Under the pieces are notes generated by a model that ran no database searches, was not told the DNA's origin, and worked only from the letters and a program-made list of their open reading frames with translations. From Qipengyuania aestuarii (GTDB lineage Bacteria > Pseudomonadota > Alphaproteobacteria > Sphingomonadales > Sphingomonadaceae): a stretch of DNA of 64,000 nt. The stretch spans positions 496,001 to 560,000 of the forward strand of contig NZ_JAIGNP010000002.1 in assembly GCF_019711535.1 (NCBI RefSeq), read 5' to 3'. Of this stretch, positions 47,048 to 55,876 are shown in pieces (position 1 is the stretch's first letter; each line of letters starts with the position of its first letter). The translations under genes were made by a program, and so were the position numbers.

Positions 47048-47314
47048 CTAGGGTTGGCTTCGCAAATCAGCGCTACTGTGGTTGTTTCTGCTTGAGCGCT
47101 TGTTTTCCATTTGAATACGTTTGCGCTCTTCCCACTCAAATCGTGAGAGGCAAATTTTTTCTGGTATCCGGCTTCCGACAACTTTCTCGTATTTGCATAT
47201 TATTTCATCAGCATTATCATCGCGTTTCTGAGGCTCGCTTTGATTATGAAATGCGGTGGCCAACACTGACACAAACAAAATTGCAGGGGCAATATGCATA
47301 GCTATCTCTCGCAT
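47048..47314 (-). CDS. Small exported two-cysteine protein A (receptor-region family)
   Basis: An 88-residue protein with a hydrophobic N-terminus (MHIAPAILFVSVLATA) and a mature part containing IICKYEKVVGSRIPEKICLSRFEWEER. It shares C-[KR]-x3-V-x-G-S-x(5-6)-[IV]-C-x-[ST]-x3-W with the proteins at 56941 and 60942, with Cys40 and Cys55 here. The start may be the ATG at 47299, which has a GAGAGAT ribosome binding site. Function is unknown; export to the periplasm and a disulfide are inferred. The DNA is AT-rich. Confidence 0.7.
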   Translation of the reverse strand: MREIAMHIAPAILFVSVLATAFHNQSEPQKRDDNADEIICKYEKVVGSRIPEKICLSRFEWEERKRIQMENKRSSRNNHSSADLRSQP

Positions 47315-47811
47315 TTTGAAATTACTAATATGAGAATGATGGCTTAGAAAATTTATCGTAGAAAAGGAAGGGGTAAGAATCAATAATTCTTGTCGCTATA
47401 TTACCATGAGGAGTAAGCATTACTTTATATTGGTTTTAAGTTGCTCCTAAGTGAAAATACCAATCCGAATAAAATCGACATCGTTTGGTGTCGAAATCCA
47501 ATCGGGATAGGATCTCGCAAACGCTCATCTTAAAAAGCTGATTATCGGTGGGCTTATATTCGTCTTTTTCGTCCGGGTAAAAGACGCGATGGGTCACCAT
47601 TCTGATAATTAGAATTAGTACCGCAACGCTCTTCGATGTTGGAGGTGAAGATGGGCGAGACCTTTTTCCGCGTCATTCAGTTTGGCGATTAGGAATTACC
47701 TAGTGACTAAAATTTTGGGATAATTTTTTCTTAAATCAATAACTGCCCGCCTTCGCCTGATGGCGTTAAACGCGACCGCAGTCGATTAAAGCTGGAAGGA
47801 ACTGGTGAAAT
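47315..47811. other. AT-rich intergenic gap
   Basis: About 500 bp of low-GC DNA with frequent stops on both strands. No gene, tRNA or clear regulatory motif was recognised. It should contain the promoters of the flanking divergent genes. It may be the remains of lost sequence. Confidence 0.5.
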
Positions 47812-48351
47812 ATGACGAAGTGGTATCCCCCATTGGCAGGGCTGCTGGTTCTAGCCGTGACGCCGGCAACCGCCCAAGAAAGTACGGATAATCTTTCAAC
47901 TACTGCCGATCCCCTTGAAGATCTTCTGGCTTGTCAGGCGATAGCCCAAGTTACGGACCGCGTGTCGTGTTACGACGAAGCTACGTCGAGGATCGAGCGT
48001 GCACGTGCCGACAGGGAGATCGTTCTGGTAACTAAGGAAGAAGTCCGCGCAGCGCAGCGCGGGTTGTTCGGTTTGGCCGGGCCCGAGATGGAATTGCTCG
48101 ACGAAGTCGAAGATCATTTTGAGACGGATCAAAGTCTCAGAGAAATGACCGGAACGATTGCCGCGATCGGCCGCAATCGTCACGGACTTGTTCTGAGGCT
48201 TGGAGACGGTGCTGTTTGGGAGCAAACAGACAAAGTCTATTTAGGCAACGTGAAAGTCGGCGATTCTATTGTTATTACGCGGGCGGCATTAGGAAGCTAT
48301 CTGGCAAAAGTTGACGGCAGCCGCGGCGCAAGAGTGAGACGCGTCAAATAG
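47812..48351 (+). CDS. Exported 'C-x11-CYD' protein 1, function unknown
   Basis: A 179-residue protein with signal peptide (LLVLAVTPATAQ). The mature part has LACQAIAQVTDRVSCYDEA with Cys41 and Cys53. A coiled segment with VLVTKEEVRAAQRGLFGLAGPE follows, and then a beta-rich C-terminus (GTIAAIGRNRHGLVLRLGDGAVWEQTD, VITRAALGSYLAKVDGSRG). The protein at 55388 has the same layout and the same cysteine spacing. Similar hypothetical proteins are common in Sphingomonadales. GGAAGGA precedes the ATG. It converges on receptor 1. Confidence 0.75.
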   Translation: MTKWYPPLAGLLVLAVTPATAQESTDNLSTTADPLEDLLACQAIAQVTDRVSCYDEATSRIERARADREIVLVTKEEVRAAQRGLFGLAGPEMELLDEVEDHFETDQSLREMTGTIAAIGRNRHGLVLRLGDGAVWEQTDKVYLGNVKVGDSIVITRAALGSYLAKVDGSRGARVRRVK

Positions 48352-48380
48352 AGCTGCGTGCAGATGAGTGAGGCGAAAAA

Positions 48381-48406
48381 GGGGCGCTTTTGCGGCCCTT
48401 TTTTTG
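48381..48406 (+). terminator. Terminator of CYD protein 1 gene
   Basis: GGGGCGC and GCGGCCC pair with one mismatch around TTTT and are followed by a run of eight T residues. Confidence 0.8.
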
Positions 48407-48430
48407 CTTCCACATTGCACTGTTAGGCAG

Positions 48431-48463
48431 CAACAAAAAGGGCGACCCGAAGGCCGCCCTTTT
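48431..48463 (-). terminator. Terminator of TonB-dependent receptor 1
   Basis: GGGCGACC (48440-48447) pairs with GGCCGCCC (48552-48559 read as 48452-48459) with one mismatch. On the minus strand the stem is followed by TTTTTG, placed 24 bp after the receptor stop. Confidence 0.8.
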
Positions 48464-48487
48464 CCTATTTGCTTGCGATCGAATAGA

Positions 48488-51400
48488 TCAGAAGCGAGCG
48501 CGTACCCCGAAGTAGTACCGACGACCGAAGATGTCATAGACATCGGCTGCGGTATCGGTTCCGGTCACATTGAAGCTCGTTCCGGTGAGCAAGTTCGGGG
48601 CGTCGTTGTCGAGCAGATTGTCGGCGCCAACATAGAACTCCAACTCATCAGCTGCATAGAAGGTGAGCTGGGTGTCAAGATAGAACTCGGCACCGACGCC
48701 CACACATTCTGGATCTGCGCCGAACGAGGCACAGAGGCTCTGATCTTCATACGACTTACCGATGTAGTTGCCGGTAAAGCTCCAACGGAAGTCGTCGTTT
48801 TGATAGGCCAGATTTGCCGTGAACTTGTCCTTCGGCGTCCCGATTTCACCAGCTGCCGGATCGACATCCTCGCCCTCGAGTGGCGTGTAGTCGTTCTTGA
48901 AGACATGCGTGTATGCAACACGTCCCGACACGCGATCATTCTCACTGAAACCAAGCGGAGTGTTGTAGCTCAATACAACGTCCAGACCCTCCGTTTCGAG
49001 AATGGCAGCATTCACCGCGAGCGCGTTAATCAGATCGATCGATCCGGCACTGTTAACTGCCGTTGCCTGTGATCTGCGCGTGATAAGATCGCAGAAGGTC
49101 TGATTGCCTTGACCGTAGCACTGGTCGAGGCTGAATTGCCGCGGGAACGAAGCAATCACGTTCTCGATGCTGATGTTATAATAGTCAGCAGTGAGAGTCA
49201 GGTTGCCGAGTCCAAGCGAACGAGCATCGAATGCCGCACCTGCCGTCCATGATTCGGATTTCTCCTCCTCCAGATTCGGATTTCCGCCATTGAAGCCGCT
49301 GATGCCCTGACGATCAGACTGGTTCAGTGTGAACACACCATTGGCGGCAATATTGGCGGCAACGCCTGGATCTGCACGGCAGTTGTCGCCGACCGCGCCG
49401 CCACCCGATGCGCCGATACCCACACACGGATCGGTCAGCCCCGAAGGGAAGGTCTGTGAAAGGCCCGAGAACAATTCGCCAACGTTCGGCGCACGGACCG
49501 AGCGTGCATACGTGCCACGCAGTCGCAGGGGAAGGAACGGCTGCCAAGTAACCGTCCCGTTGTAGCTCGATACTCCACCGACAGTCGAATAATCAGCGTA
49601 GCGGAAGGCACCCCCGATTTCGAGCAATTCAAAGCCAGGTGTGTCGGCTAGGATTGGGACCCTCACTTCGGCGAACGCTTCTTTGACATCAAAGCTGCCT
49701 TCGGTATCCGGCAGTTTGTTACCAGCGTTCAGGCCAGCGTTGGTCAGTGCATCGTTATCCGAGAACGAGCTTTCTTTGCGGTATTCGGCGCCGAAGGCAA
49801 GGCCCAGCGGCCCAGCCGGAAGATCTACAACGGAACCGCTGACAATCCCCTGTACAACGCTCTGCCGGATACCCGTGAGGAAGGTGCCTTGGGCGGCAAT
49901 ATAATCGACTGCGGCCTGGGACACTGCACCGGCGCCGAAGATGTTTGCAGGGACGCACCCATTGGCCCGAGCTTCCGCACTGATGCAGATCGCTTCCCCA
50001 GCAATGCCATTGCCGTTTTCGTCACCCACTTCTGAGCGAACGGCAAGTGCGTCACGGAAGTTGACGACATTGACCTGGCCATTCGAAACCTGAGTTTCTT
50101 TCACCTCACCGTAATTGTAGTTGAGGTCCCAAGTGAAGCGGTTGTCTAGGAAATCCCCGCGTGCACCTACAACGAAGCGATAAAAGTCGCGTGAGGTGTC
50201 ACCCGAACGCGGACCGAATTCTGCCAAGCGACGGGCAAACCCAATGTCGCGCAAACCATCGCCGTTGGTATCCGTAGCAGCCGCTAAGATTTCGTCAGGT
50301 ACTAGCGGATTGGCAACGACCGTCGTAGTGCCTGGCAGAAAATTCTCGACGTTAAAGCCGCCGCCCGAGGGGAAGATACCGTTTGCACCACCAGACTCTA
50401 GCGCGAATGGCTCGATGATCCGTGACGAGCTTGTACGGTTGAAGGTACCTTCGAAGTACGCTTCGACCGAATCGTCCACCTCATAGTTGCCGCGAGCGGC
50501 GAAGAGGTAGCGCTCCACTGGCACAGCCAATGTGCGGAAAAATTGGCGGTTGAAGCCGTTTGGTGCGCCGCCGCATGAAGTCCCGTTAGTGTCGAAACAA
50601 TTTAGGAGGTCACCATTCTCTCCATACGTGAAGGTGCCCCCAGTTGTAATGAAGCGACCCTGAGGAGGGTAGCTGGAATAATAGGGTTCGACGGGCGTGC
50701 CGTAGTCAGCCAAGTCGCCAGTAAAGAACGAACTATCATAGTCGTCCGTGAAGGTATTCTTACGCTGACGCGACAAGAGGCCCTTTTCGTTCGAATAGCC
50801 GAGGTGCAGCATGACATTGCCTCGGCCATCGTCCGTGTTCACGCCTGCAGTGATGTTCGCTTGGTAACGAATGTCGTCGCCACGTTCGGTCAGGCCATAC
50901 TGCGCGTTGGCTTCGACGCCTTCAAAGTCCGTCTTATAAACGAAGTTTACGACACCTGCGATTGCGTCCGAACCATAGAGCGCGGAGGCGCCGCCGGTCA
51001 GAATATCGATGCGTTCGACGAATTGGGTCGGGATGACGTTGAGGTCGACCGTTGCAGACCCGGGAAGCGAGGCAACGACTCGGCGTCCATCGATAAGGAC
51101 GAGAGTGCGGTCAGAGCCAAGGTCACGAAGATCAACTGTTGCGACGCCAGTACCTGAGGTCAAGAAAGCCGAATTTGTGCGGCTGAGTGCAGGCGTCCCG
51201 AAAACCGGGTTTTCAAGGAGAATTTCTTGAATGTTGGTCACGCCCGAATCATCGATGGCCTGATCATCGACGATTTGCAGAGGGGCTGCAGAGTCGACTG
51301 TTGGCGAAGCAATGCGCGATCCAGTGACCACAATCGGCTGGCCGATCGGTGCGGGATCTTCTTCGAGCGCCTGTTCACTGGTCTGTGCCTGAGCGAACGC

Positions 51401-51493
51401 AGGCGAGGCTGAGCCTGCGAGCGCGACAGCCGCCAAGCCGGCGCTTGCATATAATGCCGCGCGCCTATTGAGTTTCGGGAGAGTATTTCTCAT
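48488..51493 (-). CDS. TonB-dependent receptor 1
   Basis: A 1001-residue outer-membrane receptor. The signal peptide contains RAALYASAGLAAVALAG and ends near PAFAQ. The plug starts at PIVVTGSRIASP and includes LGSDRTLVLIDGRRVV and GGASALYGSDAIAGVVNFV. The barrel ends YFGVRARF with the terminal Phe. There is no N-terminal STN signalling domain, so it is a transporter and not a sigma-factor transducer. Paired cysteines lie in predicted loops (DPCVG...DNC, CYGQGNQTFC). It takes up a large ligand using TonB energy; the substrate is unknown. TTGGGGA lies 7 nt before the ATG. Confidence 0.92.
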   Translation of the reverse strand: MRNTLPKLNRRAALYASAGLAAVALAGSASPAFAQAQTSEQALEEDPAPIGQPIVVTGSRIASPTVDSAAPLQIVDDQAIDDSGVTNIQEILLENPVFGTPALSRTNSAFLTSGTGVATVDLRDLGSDRTLVLIDGRRVVASLPGSATVDLNVIPTQFVERIDILTGGASALYGSDAIAGVVNFVYKTDFEGVEANAQYGLTERGDDIRYQANITAGVNTDDGRGNVMLHLGYSNEKGLLSRQRKNTFTDDYDSSFFTGDLADYGTPVEPYYSSYPPQGRFITTGGTFTYGENGDLLNCFDTNGTSCGGAPNGFNRQFFRTLAVPVERYLFAARGNYEVDDSVEAYFEGTFNRTSSSRIIEPFALESGGANGIFPSGGGFNVENFLPGTTTVVANPLVPDEILAAATDTNGDGLRDIGFARRLAEFGPRSGDTSRDFYRFVVGARGDFLDNRFTWDLNYNYGEVKETQVSNGQVNVVNFRDALAVRSEVGDENGNGIAGEAICISAEARANGCVPANIFGAGAVSQAAVDYIAAQGTFLTGIRQSVVQGIVSGSVVDLPAGPLGLAFGAEYRKESSFSDNDALTNAGLNAGNKLPDTEGSFDVKEAFAEVRVPILADTPGFELLEIGGAFRYADYSTVGGVSSYNGTVTWQPFLPLRLRGTYARSVRAPNVGELFSGLSQTFPSGLTDPCVGIGASGGGAVGDNCRADPGVAANIAANGVFTLNQSDRQGISGFNGGNPNLEEEKSESWTAGAAFDARSLGLGNLTLTADYYNISIENVIASFPRQFSLDQCYGQGNQTFCDLITRRSQATAVNSAGSIDLINALAVNAAILETEGLDVVLSYNTPLGFSENDRVSGRVAYTHVFKNDYTPLEGEDVDPAAGEIGTPKDKFTANLAYQNDDFRWSFTGNYIGKSYEDQSLCASFGADPECVGVGAEFYLDTQLTFYAADELEFYVGADNLLDNDAPNLLTGTSFNVTGTDTAADVYDIFGRRYYFGVRARF

Positions 51494-51840
51494 CTATTTT
51501 TCCCCAAGAAATAATAAAAAAAGCCAAATCAGAGAAATCTAATATACGCAATCTCTCGGTGCGCATAAGATACCTGGGATTTGCGCGAAGCGTCTTGGCT
51601 TCGTACTCTCTGTGCTGCAAAGACAATTTGCGCGTAAGTCTTCAAAATGTAAAAAATGTTGCAACTAGGCAACGGGTTATATATTAGATAAAACTAATTA
51701 AGGAATAATAGTTGTAAATCTTAAGCAAGTATTGCGTGCAGGCACCACCGCTAGCTTAATCGGGAGGATACCAAGGCAGCATCACGCGATTTTGGCCGCT
51801 CGCCATCACGGCGTGCGCCTCGATCGCTGTGCCCACAAAA
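51494..51840. other. Non-coding region upstream of receptor 1
   Basis: AT-rich promoter region of receptor 1. It holds TGTAAAAAATGTTGCAAC at 51648-51665, a weaker relative of the element upstream of receptors 2 and 3. Its minus-strand reading gives the palindrome GTTGCAAC followed by TTTACA. No gene is seen. Confidence 0.5.
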
Positions 51841-51866
51841 AAGGGCCCCGAAAATTCGGGGCCCTT
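51835..51866 (-). terminator. Terminator of TonB-dependent receptor 2
   Basis: AAGGGCCCCGAA (51841-51852) and TTCGGGGCCCTT (51855-51866) form a perfect 12-bp stem around AA. The minus strand continues with TTTT. Confidence 0.9.
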
Positions 51867-51889
51867 CCAGTCTTTCGGAGTTAAGCGAA

Positions 51890-54800
51890 TTAGAAGCGCT
51901 TGCTCACACTGATCGCATAGCGGCGACCGATGTCGTCGCTTTCCGATCCAGGATAGATGTATCCGAAATATTCCTGACCGATACGATCAAACAGGTTGGT
52001 GACCGCGAAGTTGAAACGGAAATCGCTTTCCGTATCGAAATACACGTTCATGTTAACCGTCACGAAGTCGTCCAGCTGGTCGAGTTCACGCGTGTCGTTC
52101 GGGCTGCCGCCACGATCGAAGCGCGAGAATAGCTGCTCGCCAGTGTAGTTGACGTAGGTTCCGACACCGAAATTGTCGCCGGCAAACACCAGGCGGGCCT
52201 GGCCGGAGAATTCCGGATCGCCGATGGTACCGTCCGAACGCTGCGGAGCCACCCCGGTAATGTCGTTGATACGACGCTTCACATAGAGCAGGTCGCCGCC
52301 CGTACGCAGGGTCAACGGAATGCCGATCCCATTGAGCGAGGTGCGATAATCCAGCGCACCAGTGATACCTTCGAACAGGATCCGCTGACCATTGACGAAG
52401 CCGGTTCTTACAGCCGGATTCGTGGGCAGGTTGGGGATCTGGCCATCCGCACCGAAGCCGAGAGCTTCGCAGAAGCTGTTGCCGTTGATCGGATCAGAAG
52501 CGTCGAAGTTCTCGTTGTCGAAGCAACCGGAAGCAAGCTGACCAGTACTCAGGCTGGCGATCGGACCTTCAAGTTCGATATCAATATAATCTGCCGTGAT
52601 GGTCAGACCGTTGACGAACCGCGGACGGACGATGACGCCAAACGTGAAGCTGTCAGCCTTTTCGTTTTCCAGGTTCGGGTTGCCGCCGGACAGCCCGGCG
52701 ACCGATGCCTGCGCTGCAAGCAAGTTGTAAGTCGCGGGATCGTTGTTAGTGGCAGCCAGGAAGGCCTGACAGTTACGTGTCCGTGTCTCGGGTACCGGGC
52801 CGGCATCGATGGCCTGCGCAGTACACAGATCGGGCGGACGCACAAACGTCGGGCTCTGCGGAAGGAACAGCTCGGTCACCGCAGGAGCACGGAACGACCG
52901 CGTGAAGTTGCCGCGGAACTGGATGTCCTCAATCGGCGCGATACGGCCGCCGACAGCGAAGGAGGTGAACCCGCCATTCACTGTGTTATCGACGTAGCGA
53001 ACGCGCCCGAAGACTTCTGCACTGTCAAGGAAAGGGATATCATTCTCTGGCGATGCAAGCGGAATGAGGACTTCACCGAATACCTCGTCGACGTTGTACT
53101 TGCCCGAGGTCGGCCCGACGGCAGCGCCGCGACCTTCACCGAACTGCGTGAAGCTCGAAGGCGTGAAGGAAGCTTCTTCCTCGCGGTGCTCGTAACCTAC
53201 GTTGAAGCCGATCGGACCAGCCCAAAGGTCGAACAGATCGCCGCCGAAGTTGGCGTTGAACACCTTCTGGGTGATGTTGGCCACATCATTGATGTCTTCA
53301 CGGATGTAGTTCAGCGCTTCCTGGCTGGCTACACCAACGCCGAGAAGGTTGAGCGGAACGCAGTTCGGGTCCGCAATCGGCTGCACCGGCTGCCTTGGGG
53401 CGACCGGAACTGGCGGCGTGGTCGTGCAGACCGGACCGTTGGGGCCGGCGACATAGCTTACCGCATTGATGAAGCGCTGCTGGTTGATCTCCTGACCGAA
53501 GTTTTCAATTTCGTTCGTGCCGTAATTGAAGCTGACTTCGTAGTTCCAGCGATTGTCGAACAGTCCGCCGAATTCACCACGGAGGCCGACTACGCCGCGC
53601 TTCAGCTCGCTCTCGGTTACGGTGCCGTTGTCGAAGAGATCTTCGTTCGAACGCGAAACGTTGAAGGTCGTAAGACCAAGGCCAGTGAGAGTGGCGCGAG
53701 CCTGATCCGTCAGGAACGGGTTGGTCGCGACATCGTAGGTGAGACCGCCCGACACGCCCGGATCGAACACAAAGGTGTTGAAAGAAGGGTTGTTGCCTTC
53801 TTCGATCGCGCGGCTGTTGTAATACAGGCCCTCGGCGAAGGCTTCCATACCCGGCATGATCTCGTAGCTGAGAAATGCGTTGGTGGTGAAACGTTCAAGC
53901 GTCGAGGTGACACTGAACTGATCGGCAGTGTTGTAGGCCGTCGGGCTCAGGCCCGTTCCGAAAAAGCCGGTGAGGTTCGTTCCCGGGAAGATGTTGTCGA
54001 TAATCGTTCCATCGGGAGCAAACGCAAGACCGAAACCGGCGCTCGTGATCACACCGCCGGTGGAAAGATACGGCGACAGAACATTCGGGAATACGACACG
54101 TGCCGGGACGCCATCGTCGGGTCCAGTGTTGCAGCCGATGTTCGGATTGACGCGACCGTCATCCGCAGGCTGGGTGGTTCCCGGAGCGCAATTGTTGTTC
54201 AGGAAGCCGAGGTTGTCACGGATGTGCTCGCGATCCGAACCGCGAACGCCGTTGGCCTTGTCATAAGCCATCGAAAGGGTGACGTTACCGCGATTGTCGG
54301 CAAAGTTGGAGCCGAACAGGCCGGAGACGTTGTAGTTGAACGCATCGCCGCGGTCCGAAATTCCCGAGGTTCCGGTCATTTCGAAACCTTCGTAATCATC
54401 CTTGAGGATGATGTTCACGGTTCCGGCAATCGCATCCGAACCGTAGATCGGCGCGCCGCCGACGAACACGTTGTCGATCCGCTCGATGAGGTTCGTCGGA
54501 ATGATGTTGAGATCGACCTGAACGCCTGGTGCGCCGGACGAGAACAACGAAGGAAGGTTGGACGATACCACGCGGCGACCATTTACGAGGCTCAGCGTGC
54601 GGTTCGAACCGAGGCCAAATGTATTCACGAAGTTGACGCCGGCGCCGTAACCGGCCTGATCGCCACGCTGGCTGACGCTGCTACGGAACTGCGGGAGTTC
54701 GTTCAGAGCATCGGCTGCGTTGGTGATGTTGCGATCATCGTAATACTGCGCGCTGATCGAGCTGGTGGGCTCGGTGCCCACGATCTCGGGGCGACGGATG

Positions 54801-55000
54801 CGCGAACCAGTGACGACGATGGCGCCTTGCGTGTTCGAAGTTGCATCGGGGGCAACCGCGTCGCTGGCATTGACCTGTTCAGGAGCCGCTTCCTCGCTAT
54901 TATCCTGTGCGAGGGCGGGACTGGAAAGCGCCACAGCAGCCAGTCCGGCACCGGCATATAGCGCCGCCCGACTGCTGAAATTTGCAAAGTTCAATTTCAT
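51890..55000 (-). CDS. TonB-dependent receptor 2
   Basis: A 1036-residue receptor. The start MKLNFANFSSRAALYAGAGLA is chosen because it gives the same signal peptide as receptors 1 and 3. The plug includes AIVVTGSRIRRPEIVGTEPTSSI, LGSNRTLSLVNGRRVV and GGAPIYGSDAIAGTVNIIL. The barrel ends YAISVSKRF. Loop cysteine pairs occur (DLCTAQ...RNC, CFDNENF...SFCEAL). It is the most divergent of the four and differs in the plug ('NAADALNELPQFRSS'). TTGGGGA lies 8 nt before the ATG. No small two-cysteine gene follows it. Confidence 0.92.
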   Translation of the reverse strand: MKLNFANFSSRAALYAGAGLAAVALSSPALAQDNSEEAAPEQVNASDAVAPDATSNTQGAIVVTGSRIRRPEIVGTEPTSSISAQYYDDRNITNAADALNELPQFRSSVSQRGDQAGYGAGVNFVNTFGLGSNRTLSLVNGRRVVSSNLPSLFSSGAPGVQVDLNIIPTNLIERIDNVFVGGAPIYGSDAIAGTVNIILKDDYEGFEMTGTSGISDRGDAFNYNVSGLFGSNFADNRGNVTLSMAYDKANGVRGSDREHIRDNLGFLNNNCAPGTTQPADDGRVNPNIGCNTGPDDGVPARVVFPNVLSPYLSTGGVITSAGFGLAFAPDGTIIDNIFPGTNLTGFFGTGLSPTAYNTADQFSVTSTLERFTTNAFLSYEIMPGMEAFAEGLYYNSRAIEEGNNPSFNTFVFDPGVSGGLTYDVATNPFLTDQARATLTGLGLTTFNVSRSNEDLFDNGTVTESELKRGVVGLRGEFGGLFDNRWNYEVSFNYGTNEIENFGQEINQQRFINAVSYVAGPNGPVCTTTPPVPVAPRQPVQPIADPNCVPLNLLGVGVASQEALNYIREDINDVANITQKVFNANFGGDLFDLWAGPIGFNVGYEHREEEASFTPSSFTQFGEGRGAAVGPTSGKYNVDEVFGEVLIPLASPENDIPFLDSAEVFGRVRYVDNTVNGGFTSFAVGGRIAPIEDIQFRGNFTRSFRAPAVTELFLPQSPTFVRPPDLCTAQAIDAGPVPETRTRNCQAFLAATNNDPATYNLLAAQASVAGLSGGNPNLENEKADSFTFGVIVRPRFVNGLTITADYIDIELEGPIASLSTGQLASGCFDNENFDASDPINGNSFCEALGFGADGQIPNLPTNPAVRTGFVNGQRILFEGITGALDYRTSLNGIGIPLTLRTGGDLLYVKRRINDITGVAPQRSDGTIGDPEFSGQARLVFAGDNFGVGTYVNYTGEQLFSRFDRGGSPNDTRELDQLDDFVTVNMNVYFDTESDFRFNFAVTNLFDRIGQEYFGYIYPGSESDDIGRRYAISVSKRF

Positions 55001-55387
55001 GGATTGTATCCCCAACATATTAATTACACAGACCATATTGCGAGCCTTTGGCGCGATGACTCGCGCAGAGGCTCTTCTCTCCAGCACAGCCTGGTGGAGG
55101 AAATCTGCGGGATGCCGGTGATGTGAGCAATGCCAGTGTATCACATATGACTAATATTTAATTTAGTGTGACAAGGTTGCCACATTAGCAATCAGCCATT
55201 TTTCGCCGCTGGTGGAATTCGGCGTGGATCGCAACGACTGGAAAGGCGCCGGAGAGTCGCTGGGCAAGCCTCAGAAGCATTTCAGCGATGAACGAATGCA
55301 GGGCAATGGCTGGTGCAAAGTAGATTTGTTGGAGAAGGGCAGTGCTTCTGCTAGGTGTTGCACTCTAGATTTCTGACAGGATATTTC
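55001..55387. other. Divergent promoter region of receptor 2 and CYD protein 2
   Basis: Contains the TTGGGGA box and the 21-bp element for receptor 2. From about 55165 to 55375 the plus strand has an open frame of some 70 codons (reading HFSPLVEFGVDRNDWKG) without a start or recognisable homology. It is treated as non-coding. Confidence 0.45.
55151..55187 (-). promoter_or_regulatory. Conserved upstream element of receptor 2
   Basis: In the plus orientation TGTGACAAGGTTGC followed by CACATTA occupies 55167-55187, with CTAATAT at 55151-55157. The same pair of sequences precedes receptor 3 with 20 of 21 identities. In transcript sense it holds a GTGGCAAC half-palindrome and a TTGTCA that could serve as a -35 box. 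Confidence 0.65.
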
Positions 55388-55864
55388 ATGTACCGACTGT
55401 TGCCCGTAGCCCTGCTTTTCGGCGGATCAGCGGTCTCCTACGCATTTGCCCAGGACGCTTCTTCGCCTGCGGAATCGCTTCAGGAGTGCCGAGAAATTGA
55501 TGGCGGTGCTGAGCGCCTCGAATGCTATGATTCCGCTCTCGACGCAATTTACGGAATCGACGAAAAGATAGAGACGAAACGGGCAGACTATCGCCGCAAA
55601 CGCTTCGGCCTAGCTAGCGATGAGCAAGGCATGGAAATCACCGAGCTGACGGCAACCGTGGCACGCGTCGATGAAGATTTGCGCACCCGCTCAACGATTG
55701 TCGAACTCGAAAACGGTCAGGCGTGGCAGCTAACATCAACTGGAGGTTTGAGAGCGCGCTTCGTACCCGGGCTTGCAGTCGTCATTAGCGAAAGCGGGAC
55801 CGGTGGTTACCGGATTCGGATCCCCGGAAAGACGGGCTTCAAGGGCGTCAATCGCATTCGGTGA
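55388..55864 (+). CDS. Exported 'C-x11-CYD' protein 2, function unknown
   Basis: A 158-residue paralogue of the protein at 47812. It has a signal peptide (LLPVALLFGGSAVSYAFAQ), LQECREIDGGAERLECYDSA with Cys34 and Cys46 at the same 12-residue spacing, RRKRFGLASDEQ, and a beta-rich end (RSTIVELENGQAWQLTSTGG, VVISESGTGGYRI). The ATG at 55388 is chosen for the signal peptide. It is 12 bp upstream of the sulfotransferase-like gene and probably co-transcribed with it. It is divergent from receptor 2. Confidence 0.75.
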   Translation: MYRLLPVALLFGGSAVSYAFAQDASSPAESLQECREIDGGAERLECYDSALDAIYGIDEKIETKRADYRRKRFGLASDEQGMEITELTATVARVDEDLRTRSTIVELENGQAWQLTSTGGLRARFVPGLAVVISESGTGGYRIRIPGKTGFKGVNRIR

Positions 55865-55876
55865 CCGGTTTCCGCC

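Noticed and set aside
53186..54961. Open frame of about 590 codons on the plus strand inside receptor 2
   Set aside because: It is the antisense of a GC-rich receptor gene, lacks a ribosome binding site and protein character, and the opposite strand encodes a clear receptor.
55165..55375. Open frame of about 70 codons upstream of CYD protein 2
   Set aside because: No start codon with ribosome binding site near its left end, no homology, and it overlaps the promoter region of two divergent genes.
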